Assembly (NCBI RefSeq): GCF_000335475.2 | Contig: NZ_ANAH02000001.1 | Location: 558,001 to 622,000, forward strand | From: Cystobacter fuscus DSM 2262 | Lineage (GTDB): Bacteria; Myxococcota; Myxococcia; Myxococcales; Myxococcaceae | Direction of reading: 5' to 3' | DNA: 64,000 nt | Shown here: one piece after another, positions 45,701 through 53,466 of the stretch | Numbering within the stretch: the stretch's first letter is position 1 | How the letters are laid out: the number at the start of each line of letters is the position of its first letter | Notes under the pieces: model-generated | The model's input: the letters and a program-made list of their open reading frames with translations, nothing else | Told to the model about the DNA's origin: nothing | Database searches by the model: none | Program-made: the position numbers and the translations under genes

Positions 45701-47660
45701 CACTCCACAAGATCGGCCGCACAAAGAGGGACTCTTGTTTTTCCTTGATGACATGCTCAGCGATCGACACGCCATCACGCAGAAAAGCGCGCACGCGCAT
45801 GAAGTCAAAGAGGGTTTGGTGACGAAAGGAGAGACTTAGGCCATCTTCTGAAAATACCAAGAATTCTGCCGCTTCCAAGTGGCACAATTCTTCTTTGTAC
45901 AATCGTTCAAACCTGCCTCTACTGAGCCACAACTCCTCCTCTTGGGCCATGGTCGTGGCAATATGCTCAGCTGCTTCTGTAGTTCGAGCGCCATACCGCC
46001 GCTCAAGCCGTTCAGCAACGACCCGGTCCAGCATGCCTTGATAGGTGGTGAAGGCAATGGTTCCACTCTGCCGACCCGTCGCCAGATGCGTCAGAAAAAC
46101 TGCCAAGTTCTGAGGCGTGCGTAGGATATCGCGCACCTCGTCGCTCCATCCTGTGGGGTCAAGTCCTCGTGCAGTGAGCAACGGCAAAACCTGCTCCCAT
46201 AGGGGACGGCTAAGCGTCACTGTATCCGTTTTAATTGAGTTAAGGCGGATGTCATTGCGGAATTCGAACTCACGGCAGGATAGCAGCACCTGCAAATTCT
46301 TTACTCCACGTACAGTGTCGACCAGCCGAAGCAAAGCTGAGAGGCGCGCTGAGTGCTGGTCCATAAGCTCGGCGAGCGCATCAAGTTGGTCGATCAACAG
46401 GATGACGCGGCGCTCTGCGGCAAGGCGGCGCAGTGCCTCCGCTACTGGGACCGGCGCCCCGACCCATGAGTCTAGATCATCTAACGTGCTGATAGTTCGT
46501 GGCAGGTGATCAGCTTTGAGCGCAAGTAGCAACACGTTCTTGGCGGCAAGTTGGTTGCCGACACGAGCGAGCAACGCAGACTTTCCTTCACCTGGACCAC
46601 CGATCAAGACAGTCACGGTTGGATCTGTCTGCATCGCGAGAGCGCGCAGTCGCTCCAACTCAGGCCGCTCGAGCCAATGACCATCTGTCTCCTGTGGCCA
46701 GCCAAGCATCAACCGAGATTTAGATCCAAATGCTCGCTCGACCGCTTCAACGTCGAGCGGTCGTGACGACACAATAGAACGTCCAGAAAGTGCAGATTCC
46801 CTGCTATCAAATATTGCGCTATCACCCAGGTTAGGTAGGAACTCTCCAGGCCCCATAACCCGGTCGAGAAGAGCCAAATGGAGTGATTGAGGTATCGTAG
46901 TTGTTGCAACAGCGTCAAATTCCCGAAACAAGGATGGGCGGTCCAATTTGCGCTCGTCGGATCGAGAAACCACCTTCCACACGTGGAAATACAGTGGCGC
47001 AAGAGCCTTCTCCGCATCACGTGCGTAGACTCGGTTTGATCCAAACTCAACGAGCCGATCATCGATTTGCTTGAGCAATGCAGCTGTCTCATCCGCTCCA
47101 CTTAGCCATCGGATAGGCTCGACGAGTTCCGTCAGAATCTCGTCATCCTTTGCCGTTTTCAAGAAGCTCAGCACGCCGCTTGAAACCTTCTCCTCCTTCA
47201 AGAGGAAGTCAGCGATCCTGCGCGCATCTGCACCCCGTTGAAATGGCTCAGAATTTTCCTGAGCGCGACGCCAGAGTTCAATGCCACCGATATCTTTACC
47301 AAACGGCGCACCTTGCTCGCGCCCAATTACGGACGTGGTCAGGTAATCGAAGTGGATTCGGCGGCCATGGTTGCGTTCACGGTGAGCCCAATAGTTGCTA
47401 ATTGCCTCAACAGCGCCAGAGGTGCGCAGAGTCAGGGAGCCGGATGCGGCAGTATCTTTGACCTGCGTCACCACCGTTGAACCATCAGGTTTGATTTTGT
47501 CGAAATCCTCCGCACCTTCCAAGTACAGCACCTCGCCTTCTCCGAGGTTGAGCCATGCGAGCAAGCTGGCCAAAACTTGGTATTTGTAAGCACGCATTGT
47601 ATCTACCGCCTCTCGGGCGGGGTCGTTCAACAGCGGCCTCACTGGGGGCAGGCTAGCCAT
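42768..47660 (-). CDS. Avs-like STAND NTPase with N-terminal Cap4/DUF4297-type nuclease
   Basis: The start at ATG 47660 has an AAGGAT ribosome site, giving 1630 residues. The N-terminus has a PD-(D/E)xK nuclease core: YKYQVLASLLAWLNLGEGE, LYLEGAEDFDKIK (acidic residues 48-54) and VTQVKDT (Gln66, Lys68), as in Cap4/DUF4297 dsDNA nucleases. A STAND NTPase follows: Walker A IGGPGEGKSALL near 353 and Walker B VILLIDQLDALAEL near 417. Over 1000 residues of helical, TPR/HEAT-like C-terminus should form the sensor. This is the Avs antiphage architecture, in which binding of a phage protein triggers oligomerisation and DNA cleavage. Codon use is AT-richer than neighbours; the gene lies inside an inserted segment. 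The exact Avs class is not assigned. Confidence 0.87.
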   Translation of the reverse strand: MASLPPVRPLLNDPAREAVDTMRAYKYQVLASLLAWLNLGEGEVLYLEGAEDFDKIKPDGSTVVTQVKDTAASGSLTLRTSGAVEAISNYWAHRERNHGRRIHFDYLTTSVIGREQGAPFGKDIGGIELWRRAQENSEPFQRGADARRIADFLLKEEKVSSGVLSFLKTAKDDEILTELVEPIRWLSGADETAALLKQIDDRLVEFGSNRVYARDAEKALAPLYFHVWKVVSRSDERKLDRPSLFREFDAVATTTIPQSLHLALLDRVMGPGEFLPNLGDSAIFDSRESALSGRSIVSSRPLDVEAVERAFGSKSRLMLGWPQETDGHWLERPELERLRALAMQTDPTVTVLIGGPGEGKSALLARVGNQLAAKNVLLLALKADHLPRTISTLDDLDSWVGAPVPVAEALRRLAAERRVILLIDQLDALAELMDQHSARLSALLRLVDTVRGVKNLQVLLSCREFEFRNDIRLNSIKTDTVTLSRPLWEQVLPLLTARGLDPTGWSDEVRDILRTPQNLAVFLTHLATGRQSGTIAFTTYQGMLDRVVAERLERRYGARTTEAAEHIATTMAQEEELWLSRGRFERLYKEELCHLEAAEFLVFSEDGLSLSFRHQTLFDFMRVRAFLRDGVSIAEHVIKEKQESLFVRPILWSALHHIRGVDRSLYRCEFRRLWMHEELRAHLRYLLISFLGQLNEPDDEEARWLLPTLTNLDLRPRALHAMAGSHGWFSRLRGRISSLMTAPPAEAWYTAPILSKALAFGRDVVLELVERHWLSSAEYLAHALHLLDEIQVWDKRSLDLAIRIAGYPNVAAFRIRRLAEGIAKSKPELAPSVIVRHLEAQTAQIDAAPRNLPKPPPEDASEDAHLSYRIEHENAVNGQLRKLLEGSEDWYRLDEQVVQAPQAFLVRAWPWLIDILKRLGRAPREFLHMYREHQGLSFAAESNSHGHEPLPNAFEAAMRAFAEVDADAFLAFVEANKKSDLMVVHHLLAIGLELLAPGRPEVVLCYLMEDPRRFAIGDYDNFHRDSQSLIAAIVPALGRVEALRLEQAITKWPLYREIPANEDAKIRFNRRKKIREHRLLLLRAFPAEQLSTKGRRHLQEEERAMPYAQDEYTGVGLVSIGSPMSAEQMQKATDDEIVALFDRLTDSTKWDHPKRSWKNYVGGSIPASREFGAFAKLQPSRALRIIERFRPGLQERPVGATLTELGSNDVVPAEDLIGQIHALEKRGFSSTEFREDAALCLRAIARRAKGLDDTTCALLEGWLSDWTLKEPNPNEEETDSAREHQNQPGNNKKAESFLWGHGDLEKLPGGNYPFLDALMHGYLFRNNGGSNSWLAQLERHFARREDPEVWIAIARYLHYITHADHDRTIRFYTALFNRFPEILMSRAGIHLIGRVHGLLPPEVYSQILTHWVTGNWAQGPQAAGEVAALRFCLKPNETKAKEQVERFIDGADFPPKISEGLRLGVAYTLVATWNEPTLRAQTTPLMIRLVSINDKALAPVLHRIFAKADPLPPDEHTREYLMSLLGCPAILVAGSAMLVINKLNNLLREGWEPELIHAVASALIVQAGQELGDARTIHAGGNGNLVELALTLHRLPETRSRGLELFELLMTAAEYEANKRLETLDRRPFH

Positions 47661-47701
47661 TACTATCGGATCCTTGCTGGTAAGTATTGGGTGATTACGG
47701 G

Positions 47702-47986
47702 TTCCATCAAGCCACGGATGAGGCGGAACCGAAAGAGGCGATCCCCCCGCCAGTAACAGCAGAGAGGGAGGAGAGGAAGAAGGGGAAGACACCGCGGCTG
47801 GACCAGGCCGGGCTACTGCGTCGCACCTTCGCACTAGACCTGTCTGCCAGCCCCCACTGAGCAGGCAGGCGCAAGAAACTGGCGTACGTGTCGGCAGAGC
47901 CAAGGATGCGCTCCATGTTGCAGAACCTGGGACTGGCCCGTCACACGACCCCTGGGGCCCCCGCCAACGGCCCCCTCGGTCACTAA
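47702..47986 (+). pseudogene. IS91-family transposase remnant (C-terminal end)
   Basis: Plus-strand frame from 47702 to a TAA at 47984-47986 encodes PRLDQAGLLRRTFALDL, then SASPH-stop-AGRRKKLAYV, then MRSMLQNLGLARHTTPGAP. IS91-type Y-transposases end with a comparable WAxLLRRxFALDV, a CPxCGGRR zinc-like motif and an ILxHLGL helix. Here the first Cys is Ser and the second is a TGA stop, so the gene is dead. Only the last quarter is present. IS91-type elements move by rolling circle and can carry neighbouring DNA, fitting the island around it. The match is from memory of the family; I give it moderate confidence. Confidence 0.62.
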
Positions 47987-48111
47987 GCATAAGAAAGATG
48001 GGCGGTTGGTGGAAGGCGAGGGATGAAGCGGAGGGGCCGAGGAGAGCCGCTGACGGACGGGGGCTGCCCAAGTTGTGCCCCGGGCCAGAGGAGAGGCCGC
48101 ACAGCTCCCTT

Positions 48112-48931
48112 GGCCGCGCAGTCCACCGAGCCGCTCGCCCTGCTCGGCTTCCTGCGCGCCCCCAAGGTGGTGCTCGCGGGCGACCCCCAACAGTTCCCCC
48201 CCACCATCCTCTCCCCCGAGGCCGCCAAGGCGGGTCTGGCCGTGAGCCTCTTCGAGCGCCTGCTCGCGGACCACGGGGACGGCGTCAAGCGCATGCTGCG
48301 CGAGCAGTACCGGATGAACACCGCCATCATGACCTTCCCCTCGAAGGAGATGTATGGCGGCGAGCTGCGCGCCCACCCGAGCGTGGCCGGCCGCACCCTC
48401 GTGGACGTGCTGCCACCGGAGACGCCGGGAGACTTCCCACCCGTGCTCTACCTCGACACGGCCGGCAAGGGCTTCGAGGAGGAGCAGGAGAAGGACACCG
48501 GCAGCCTCTTCAACACCGGCGAGGCGGACCTGATCGTCGCCCGGGTGAGGGAGTTGCTCGCCGCGGGGATCGCGCCGCGCGAGCTGGCCGTCATCACCCC
48601 CTACCGCGCCCAGGCCCATGCCCTGCGCGAGCGCGTGGAGCCGCTCTCACCCGACGTGGAGGTGGACACCGTGGACGCCTTCCAGGGGCGGGAAAAGGAC
48701 GCCATCCTCGTGAGCCTCGTGCGCTCCAACTCCGAGGGGCAGATTGGCTTCCTCTCGGACCTGCGCCGCATGAACGTGGCGCTCACCCGCGCCCGCCGGC
48801 ACCTCTTCGTCGTGGGCGACTCGGCCACGCTCAGCGGCCATGCCTTCTACGCGCGCTTCATCGAGTCCACCCAGGAGGGCGCCGGCTACCGCTCCGCCTG
48901 GGAATGGCCAGACCCCAACGAGGTTCCCTGA
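48112..48931 (+). pseudogene. Truncated second copy of the UPF1-like helicase (motifs III-VI only)
   Basis: This 820-bp stretch is a direct repeat of 41857-42676 with few amino-acid changes: Leu to Phe in GDPQQFPP, Ala to Val in TLVDVLPP, EAQGD to ETPGD, and one Lys to Arg. It begins at the AAQ of motif II, so Walker A and the catalytic DE are missing; any protein made from an upstream ATG (48023) would fuse 30 unrelated residues to the RecA2 half and could not hydrolyse ATP. Motif VI and the C-terminus are intact and unbroken, so the duplication is recent, or the donor was a close relative. Confidence 0.92.
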
Positions 48932-49249
48932 TTCCCCGCGCGCTCCCGAGCACGCGTGCCGAGTGCGCCCGCCAACAGGCTGACGGCCCCGAAGGGTGAG
49001 GCGCCCCCGCCCCCACCGCGCGTGCACCCGGTCGGCAATCCAGCCACCGAGCGTCATCCCCACCAGCCCGGTGGCGCCCGTGAGGTAGTTACGCCCGGCA
49101 CCTGGCCGACCACCCTCCAGGGACGCGAAGACCTCTTCCCAGTCCTTCCCGTGGAGAAGTTGCTCCACCGCAGCTTCGCTGAGAATAATAGATTTCGTGG
49201 TCAGAACATTTTTTTCATGATTTTCTGGAATCTGGATGTCGGGGGGACC
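48932..49249 (-). pseudogene. Possible major-facilitator transporter remnant upstream of the toxin gene
   Basis: On the minus strand at about 48940-49090 lies GATGLVGMTLGGWIADRVHA then, after a frameshift, FGAVSLLAGALGTRAR, resembling one loop and one helix of an MFS permease (GGxxADR motif A). The rest of a permease is missing on both sides. The remainder of this 318-bp gap includes an AT-rich stretch (49190-49230) that probably holds the promoter of the toxin gene at 49250. The MFS call rests on a short segment. Confidence 0.35.
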
Positions 49250-50551
49250 ATGAGACCAATCGCAATAGTAGGTCTACTGTTGCTTGGGGCGGGGTGCGCG
49301 ACCACCCGTGTTGTCCATCTGGATACCGGGCATGGGGAACCCGTTACCTACACGTCCGTTGGTGTCGAGCCGGTCGAGGTGAGCGAGACCGAGTTCAAGG
49401 CGGCCCTTGTGCAGCTCCTCCTCGACATGCGGCTGGACGTCGCATTCCGGGAGACTGAAGAGGCGGATGAGCGAGGGTGGGTGCGCTCCAGGACTCTGCT
49501 CGCATCCTCGAAGGGCCTCGCTGATTCGGGCTTGGGGAGTTCGCCTGAGTCGTTGTACGCGCGCATCTGCCCCGACACGGATGACTGCTTGACCCTGGTA
49601 GGCGGAACGGGGTTGTCGTTCGGACGGAAGGACCGGACGCTGATGGCGCTGTCCTTCGCGCTCGATACCGTCTGGGAGAGCGTCGAGGCGGAGGTCGGCA
49701 AGATGCTGAATCCGGTAGCGCTCAAGGCGATGTTGACGTCAGCTGCGCTGACCGTGCTCCTCACGATGACCCTGCCCGAGCCTGTCACCAAAGTCCTCGC
49801 GGTCGCGTTGACGGCGGCCATGGTGGCCTACCTCGGCATGATTCCGGTCTGGGAGATTGGTCGTGGATTCGTCCGGCTGTGGGACGATGCGGGGAAGGCA
49901 ACGAGCGTCATCGAGTTGCAGGACATCGGGCACCGGTTCGGACGGGTGTTGGGAGCGAACGGCACGCGTGTCCTGGTGCTGCTCGTCACGGCAGCGCTCG
50001 GCGGGAAGAATGCGATGGCGGCCCAGGGCCCCAAGCTCCCCGGCTTCTCCCTGGCTGCAATCCGCGCGCAGGCCGAGGGTGGTTTCCAGCTCACGGCTGC
50101 GCTGAATGGTGGGGTGGGTGCAATCTCATTGCCTGCTGCCGGTGTACTCAACGTCGCGCTCGCTCCTGGAGCGGTCGCAGCGATTGCGATGTACTCGCAG
50201 GGGATGGTGCCAGGCGACGCAGAGGGCCCGGTTCATCACCTCTGCACGAACAAGAACATGGTTTCCGGTGCGTCCGGCGGCCCTTGGACTCCATTGTGTG
50301 AGAAGCTATTCGGCCGAGCAGGGATGACGCTGGGCGATGTTGCGAACCAGGTAAGGTTGAAAGCCCACCAGGGGCCGCACCCCCAAGCGTATCATCAAGC
50401 TGTAATAGACCGTTTGCAGAAAGCGCTCGGGAGGTGCAAGTCAGAGGAAACGTGTCGTCCTCGGCTGGTTGAAGAGCTTGCAAAGATTGCAAACGACCTG
50501 CTTACGCCGGGCTCGGATTTGCGGCGTCTGATTGTGACGGGTGAGGGGTAA
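49250..50551 (+). CDS. SitA5-type polymorphic toxin lipoprotein with AHH nuclease domain
   Basis: ATG 49250 (GGGGGG upstream) gives 433 residues with a lipobox LLLLGAGC. The N-terminal region (RVVHLDTGHGEPVTYTS) and the hydrophobic middle with EPVTKVLAVALTAAMVAYLG and FVRLWDDAGKATSVIELQD match what I recall of myxobacterial SitA5 lipoproteins. The C-terminal about 110 residues fit an AHH-type HNH/ENDO VII nuclease: VHHLCTNKN near residue 327, then CEKLFGRAGMTLGDVANQV and HQGPHPQAYHQAVIDRL. SitA toxins pass between cells by TraA/TraB-dependent outer-membrane exchange and kill non-immune siblings. The immunity gene follows with no gap. Confidence 0.8.
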   Translation: MRPIAIVGLLLLGAGCATTRVVHLDTGHGEPVTYTSVGVEPVEVSETEFKAALVQLLLDMRLDVAFRETEEADERGWVRSRTLLASSKGLADSGLGSSPESLYARICPDTDDCLTLVGGTGLSFGRKDRTLMALSFALDTVWESVEAEVGKMLNPVALKAMLTSAALTVLLTMTLPEPVTKVLAVALTAAMVAYLGMIPVWEIGRGFVRLWDDAGKATSVIELQDIGHRFGRVLGANGTRVLVLLVTAALGGKNAMAAQGPKLPGFSLAAIRAQAEGGFQLTAALNGGVGAISLPAAGVLNVALAPGAVAAIAMYSQGMVPGDAEGPVHHLCTNKNMVSGASGGPWTPLCEKLFGRAGMTLGDVANQVRLKAHQGPHPQAYHQAVIDRLQKALGRCKSEETCRPRLVEELAKIANDLLTPGSDLRRLIVTGEG

Positions 50552-51145
50552 ATGGAGCGCAATTTCTATGTAGTAGAAATTGGGGATGTTCCTCAATGGT
50601 GCCTCGACACTCCCGTTCCCATAGCGGGTGGCGAACTGGAGGATCCCTGGATGTTCGTGGAAGGCAAGCCGGTGCCAGACCCTGGTCCTCTCAAGACCAA
50701 ACCTTTCCACCATGGAGAAGAGCGCACGTTTACGGTAGCCAATGCAGACCGCACACCCATTGCAAACGAGCAAGTCGCTCGTGCCTTCCGTGAGCTTGCA
50801 CCTGACGACGTGCAATTGTTCCCGGTCGAAGTCGAGGGTACGCCCGAGCGGTACTACATCGTAAACGCGACCAGGAGTTTCAAGTGCGTTGACGAAAAGA
50901 ACTCTCGAGAGGTCCAGGTATACCCTTCAGATGGCGCCGTGCCCGAGCGGGTGGGGGAGTACCGCTCGATCTCCGGTCTACGGATAGACACCTCGAAGAT
51001 CGAGAATGCGCGTGTCTTCCGCCCGATGGGTTGGGAAGTAGCCCTCATCGTTTCCGAGGAGCTCAAGGCGAGGATTGAGCGAATTGGCAATACAGGAGTG
51101 TACTTCAATCGTGTAACGGGGCCTCACGCGTCGAACGAGGGCTGA
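50552..51145 (+). CDS. Imm11 (DUF1629)-family immunity protein, SitI partner
   Basis: The ATG abuts the toxin stop codon (TAAATG), so the two are coupled, and GAGGGG at the end of the toxin gene serves as ribosome site. The 197-residue soluble protein has the Imm11 blocks TRSFKCVDEKNSREVQ, YRSISGLRIDTSKIENARVF and RPMGWEVALIVSEELKARI. It is a clear relative of the orphan copy at 11756-12331. Its expected role is to bind and neutralise the AHH nuclease in cells that carry the pair. Confidence 0.85.
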   Translation: MERNFYVVEIGDVPQWCLDTPVPIAGGELEDPWMFVEGKPVPDPGPLKTKPFHHGEERTFTVANADRTPIANEQVARAFRELAPDDVQLFPVEVEGTPERYYIVNATRSFKCVDEKNSREVQVYPSDGAVPERVGEYRSISGLRIDTSKIENARVFRPMGWEVALIVSEELKARIERIGNTGVYFNRVTGPHASNEG

Positions 51146-51216
51146 GGTGGAACGTCATTTCCCCGGCAACACCCGCGGAGAGAGGGGGCTCGCGGGGTGC
51201 CAGCTTCAGATGAACG

Positions 51217-51246
51217 AAAGGGCCGCACTTACGTGACCAGCCCTTT
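51217..51246. terminator. Terminator-like hairpin after the toxin/immunity pair
   Basis: AAAGGGC and GCCCTTT form a perfect 7-bp stem with a 16-nt loop, followed by TTCC. It lies between convergent genes ending at 51145 and 51258, so it may serve both strands. Confidence 0.5.
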
Positions 51247-51257
51247 TTCCAGGGGCC

Positions 51258-52244
51258 TCAGCGCGTGGAGTAGGACGCGCCGACGAAGGCGCAGTCCGTG
51301 GACTCGTTACCCCAACGCACCTGGGAGCCCACGTTGCCGTCCAGGAAGGTGGAGCGGAAGTTCGTGTTCCAGCACTCATTCAGCGTCACCGGGCTGGCGA
51401 GATCGCCTCCGGTCGCGCGCACGTCCGCCCGGCCCGCGCCCGTGGCCGTCCAGCGGCTCTTGATGCTCCAGCGCTCCAGGGCGATCTTGCTCAGATCGAA
51501 CCAGTGGATGTTGGAGTCGACGGCGAACTCGAACGAGCCCTCTCCCCCAGGCACCTGGCTGTAGTGGTAGGCGGCCGTGTCGGGCACGGTGGCGTCGTTG
51601 ACGAACTGCTCGAGGTCCACGTCCACGGTGGCCGCGGCCGTGGGGCTCGGCCGGGCGTAGTGGAAGCTGATGCGGCCCTTCTTGCTGTCCTGGTGTGGCA
51701 GACGCGCGGCCTTGTCGTAGTCGATGTCGAAGCGACCCTCGCCATAGCCCTTGATGGCCTTGCCCTTGTCGTCCACCGCCACCGTGTGCGAGCCGGTGAT
51801 GACGGCGGCGTACTCGCTGTCGGCGCTGCCCCTGGGCTTGGCCTCCAGGGTGTACTTGAAGGCATTGGGCGCGGTGCGCACGGCCGTCAGCTTCCAGGTG
51901 GTGAGCTCCCAGTCATTGTTGTGCGGACCCCACACCGCGGTGGTGCCGTCATCCGAGGTCGGCTCGAAGCCCGCCACGAAGTTGAGCGCGCCGAGCGACC
52001 ACAGGGTGACACCGTTGACGAAGGCCACCGTTCCCCCGGTCACGAGCCAGGTGCGGGAGAGCTCGCCCCGCAGCGTCTGCTCCACGCGGGTCAGACCATC
52101 GTCGAGGCGCTGCTCGCTCTCGGTGGGGACCTCCAGCTTCGCCATCTCCTGGGAAGGCAGGCCGTCCTTGAAGGACACCGTTTCGATCTGGGGGCCGCAA
52201 GCAGCGAGGGAGAGCGAAGCCAGGACGCCGAACATCTTCTTCAT
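51258..52244 (-). CDS. Lipoprotein of the sigma-54 regulon (downstream target)
   Basis: A 328-residue lipoprotein (MKKMFGVLASLSLAACGP) with start ATG 52244 and GAGGAA ribosome site. The mature protein is beta-rich and has no domain I recognise; NDWELTTWKLTAVRTAPNAF and FEFAVDSNIHWFDLSKIALE are typical strands, and two Cys near the C-terminus (NECWNT, STDCAFV) may pair. About 38 bp upstream of the start lies a sigma-54 promoter with two palindromic sites, identical in layout to that of the small lipoprotein at 58439-58801. It is thus a likely output of the FHA-domain activator encoded at 55912-57252. Confidence 0.78.
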   Translation of the reverse strand: MKKMFGVLASLSLAACGPQIETVSFKDGLPSQEMAKLEVPTESEQRLDDGLTRVEQTLRGELSRTWLVTGGTVAFVNGVTLWSLGALNFVAGFEPTSDDGTTAVWGPHNNDWELTTWKLTAVRTAPNAFKYTLEAKPRGSADSEYAAVITGSHTVAVDDKGKAIKGYGEGRFDIDYDKAARLPHQDSKKGRISFHYARPSPTAAATVDVDLEQFVNDATVPDTAAYHYSQVPGGEGSFEFAVDSNIHWFDLSKIALERWSIKSRWTATGAGRADVRATGGDLASPVTLNECWNTNFRSTFLDGNVGSQVRWGNESTDCAFVGASYSTR

Positions 52245-52281
52245 GGGGTTTCCTCGGGTGGGGAGTTGTGCCGTCCCCATG

Positions 52282-52297
52282 AGCAAGGGACGGACCA
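52282..52297 (-). promoter_or_regulatory. Sigma-54 promoter for the lipoprotein at 51258-52244
   Basis: Read on the minus strand the sequence is TGGTCCGTCCCTTGCT, matching the -24/-12 consensus TGGYRYR-N4-TTGCW at all but one position, with the GG and GC exactly 10 bp apart. The same 16 bases occur at 58857-58872, and the 18 bp upstream are also conserved. Confidence 0.82.
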
Positions 52298-52336
52298 ACG
52301 CCAAACCCGCGAAACCATGAGGTGCTCCCGCCGAGC

Positions 52337-52388
52337 CTGTAGGCCGCACCCTACAGGGAGCGCCCGCGCTGTAGGGCGCACCCTACCG
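52337..52388 (-). promoter_or_regulatory. Tandem upstream activator sites for the sigma-54 promoter
   Basis: Two palindromes, CTGTAGGCCGCACCCTACAG (52337-52356) and CTGTAGGGCGCACCCTACCG (52369-52388), start 32 bp apart, three helical turns. They lie 40 and 72 bp upstream of the -24 element. The second overlaps the end of the Cys-rich lipoprotein gene. The same spacing is seen at 58912-58963. Confidence 0.75.
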
Positions 52389-53465
52389 GCACCAGGTGGT
52401 GACGCAGACCTTGTTGCGGCAGGCGCCCGTGGGGCCGCAGTCCCCGTTGGCCAGGCAGACCCCGCCGGGGGCGACGTACTGCTGGCAGACGAGCTGGGCG
52501 AAGGGACCGAAGGCGCACCGGCTCCCGAGGCACAGGGCCCGCTCCTCCGTGCCGTCCGGGTTGAAGCACGTCTGGCCGGGCTCCCTCCACGGGCGACAGC
52601 GCGCGGAGGCGGCCTCGCAGTAGAGCAGGCCGCCGCACTCGAGCGCCCCGGGCGTGCAGGCCTCGTCCAGGCCCCGGGCCGGTCGGCACTCGCGCGGGGC
52701 GCCCGCGTCCGCGGCCACCTTCGCGCAGACCTGTCCGGGCGCGCACTCCTCGGCGCTCGCGCAGGCACCGGCCTCCTTGCGCGCGACACACACGTTGTTC
52801 ACGCACGCGGCATTGGCCTCGGGCGCGCAGCGCACTCCCCAGGCGCAGGACTCACCCAGGTTCGCGTACGCGCGGCACACGTTGAGCGAGCAGGTGGTGC
52901 CCGGCTGACACGGGACACTGTCGTCACATCTGCTCCCCGCGGGCACGTAGCGCTTGCACACACCGGGACAGCCGGCGCCCGTGTCACACCAACCCTCCTG
53001 GCAGTCCATGTTGCCGCCGCAGGAGCCGCCTTCGGCCACCTGGGGCGACAGGGCGTCGCAGCGGGCCAACAGGTTGCCCTGGCTGAACTCCTCGAGCGTC
53101 AGCGCGCCACAGGGCAGGTCGCGCAGGCGGCGCACGCACGCGCCGAACTGTTCCGGGAGGAAGGCCTGCCGGCTCGTCTGGACGCTCGCCATCACCGAGG
53201 CACACACCGCTTCGGTGTCCACCAGCCGCTGGTAGCTGTCCGGCGGCCCGCCGGAGCACTGGTTCGCGCGCCGGGCGAGTGCATCCATCGCCGTGCGGCA
53301 GGACTCCAGCAGGTGCTCCCCGGAGCGGGCGCCCGCCACGCAGCGGCCCTCGGAGGTGCAGCGCTGGGCACTCGGGCACTGCAGATCGTCCTCGCAGGGC
53401 GCGTCCGTCACCTGCACGGCGCAGCCCGCCAGGGCCATCATCATCACCACCAGCCATGCGCGCAC
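52383..53465 (-). CDS. Dickkopf-type Cys-rich lipoprotein
   Basis: A GTG at 53465 gives 360 residues with a signal peptide and lipobox (VVMMMALAGC). The protein is packed with cysteines in repeated modules, e.g. CGGNMDCQEGWCDTG, CQPGTTCSLNVCRAY and CASAEECAPGQVCAK, the EGF/Dickkopf-like Cys-rich modules common in myxobacterial surface lipoproteins. These stabilise extracellular proteins by disulfides and may bind ligands. It starts 1 nt after the TPR/PEGA gene stop and is the last gene of the kinase/activator run, so it is probably cotranscribed. Confidence 0.78.
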   Translation of the reverse strand: MRAWLVVMMMALAGCAVQVTDAPCEDDLQCPSAQRCTSEGRCVAGARSGEHLLESCRTAMDALARRANQCSGGPPDSYQRLVDTEAVCASVMASVQTSRQAFLPEQFGACVRRLRDLPCGALTLEEFSQGNLLARCDALSPQVAEGGSCGGNMDCQEGWCDTGAGCPGVCKRYVPAGSRCDDSVPCQPGTTCSLNVCRAYANLGESCAWGVRCAPEANAACVNNVCVARKEAGACASAEECAPGQVCAKVAADAGAPRECRPARGLDEACTPGALECGGLLYCEAASARCRPWREPGQTCFNPDGTEERALCLGSRCAFGPFAQLVCQQYVAPGGVCLANGDCGPTGACRNKVCVTTWCR

Positions 53466-53466
53466 G

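Noticed and set aside
48023-48931. 302-codon frame considered as a second functional helicase
   Set aside because: It lacks Walker A and the DE of motif II, and its first 30 codons are unrelated to helicases; it is a truncated duplicate.
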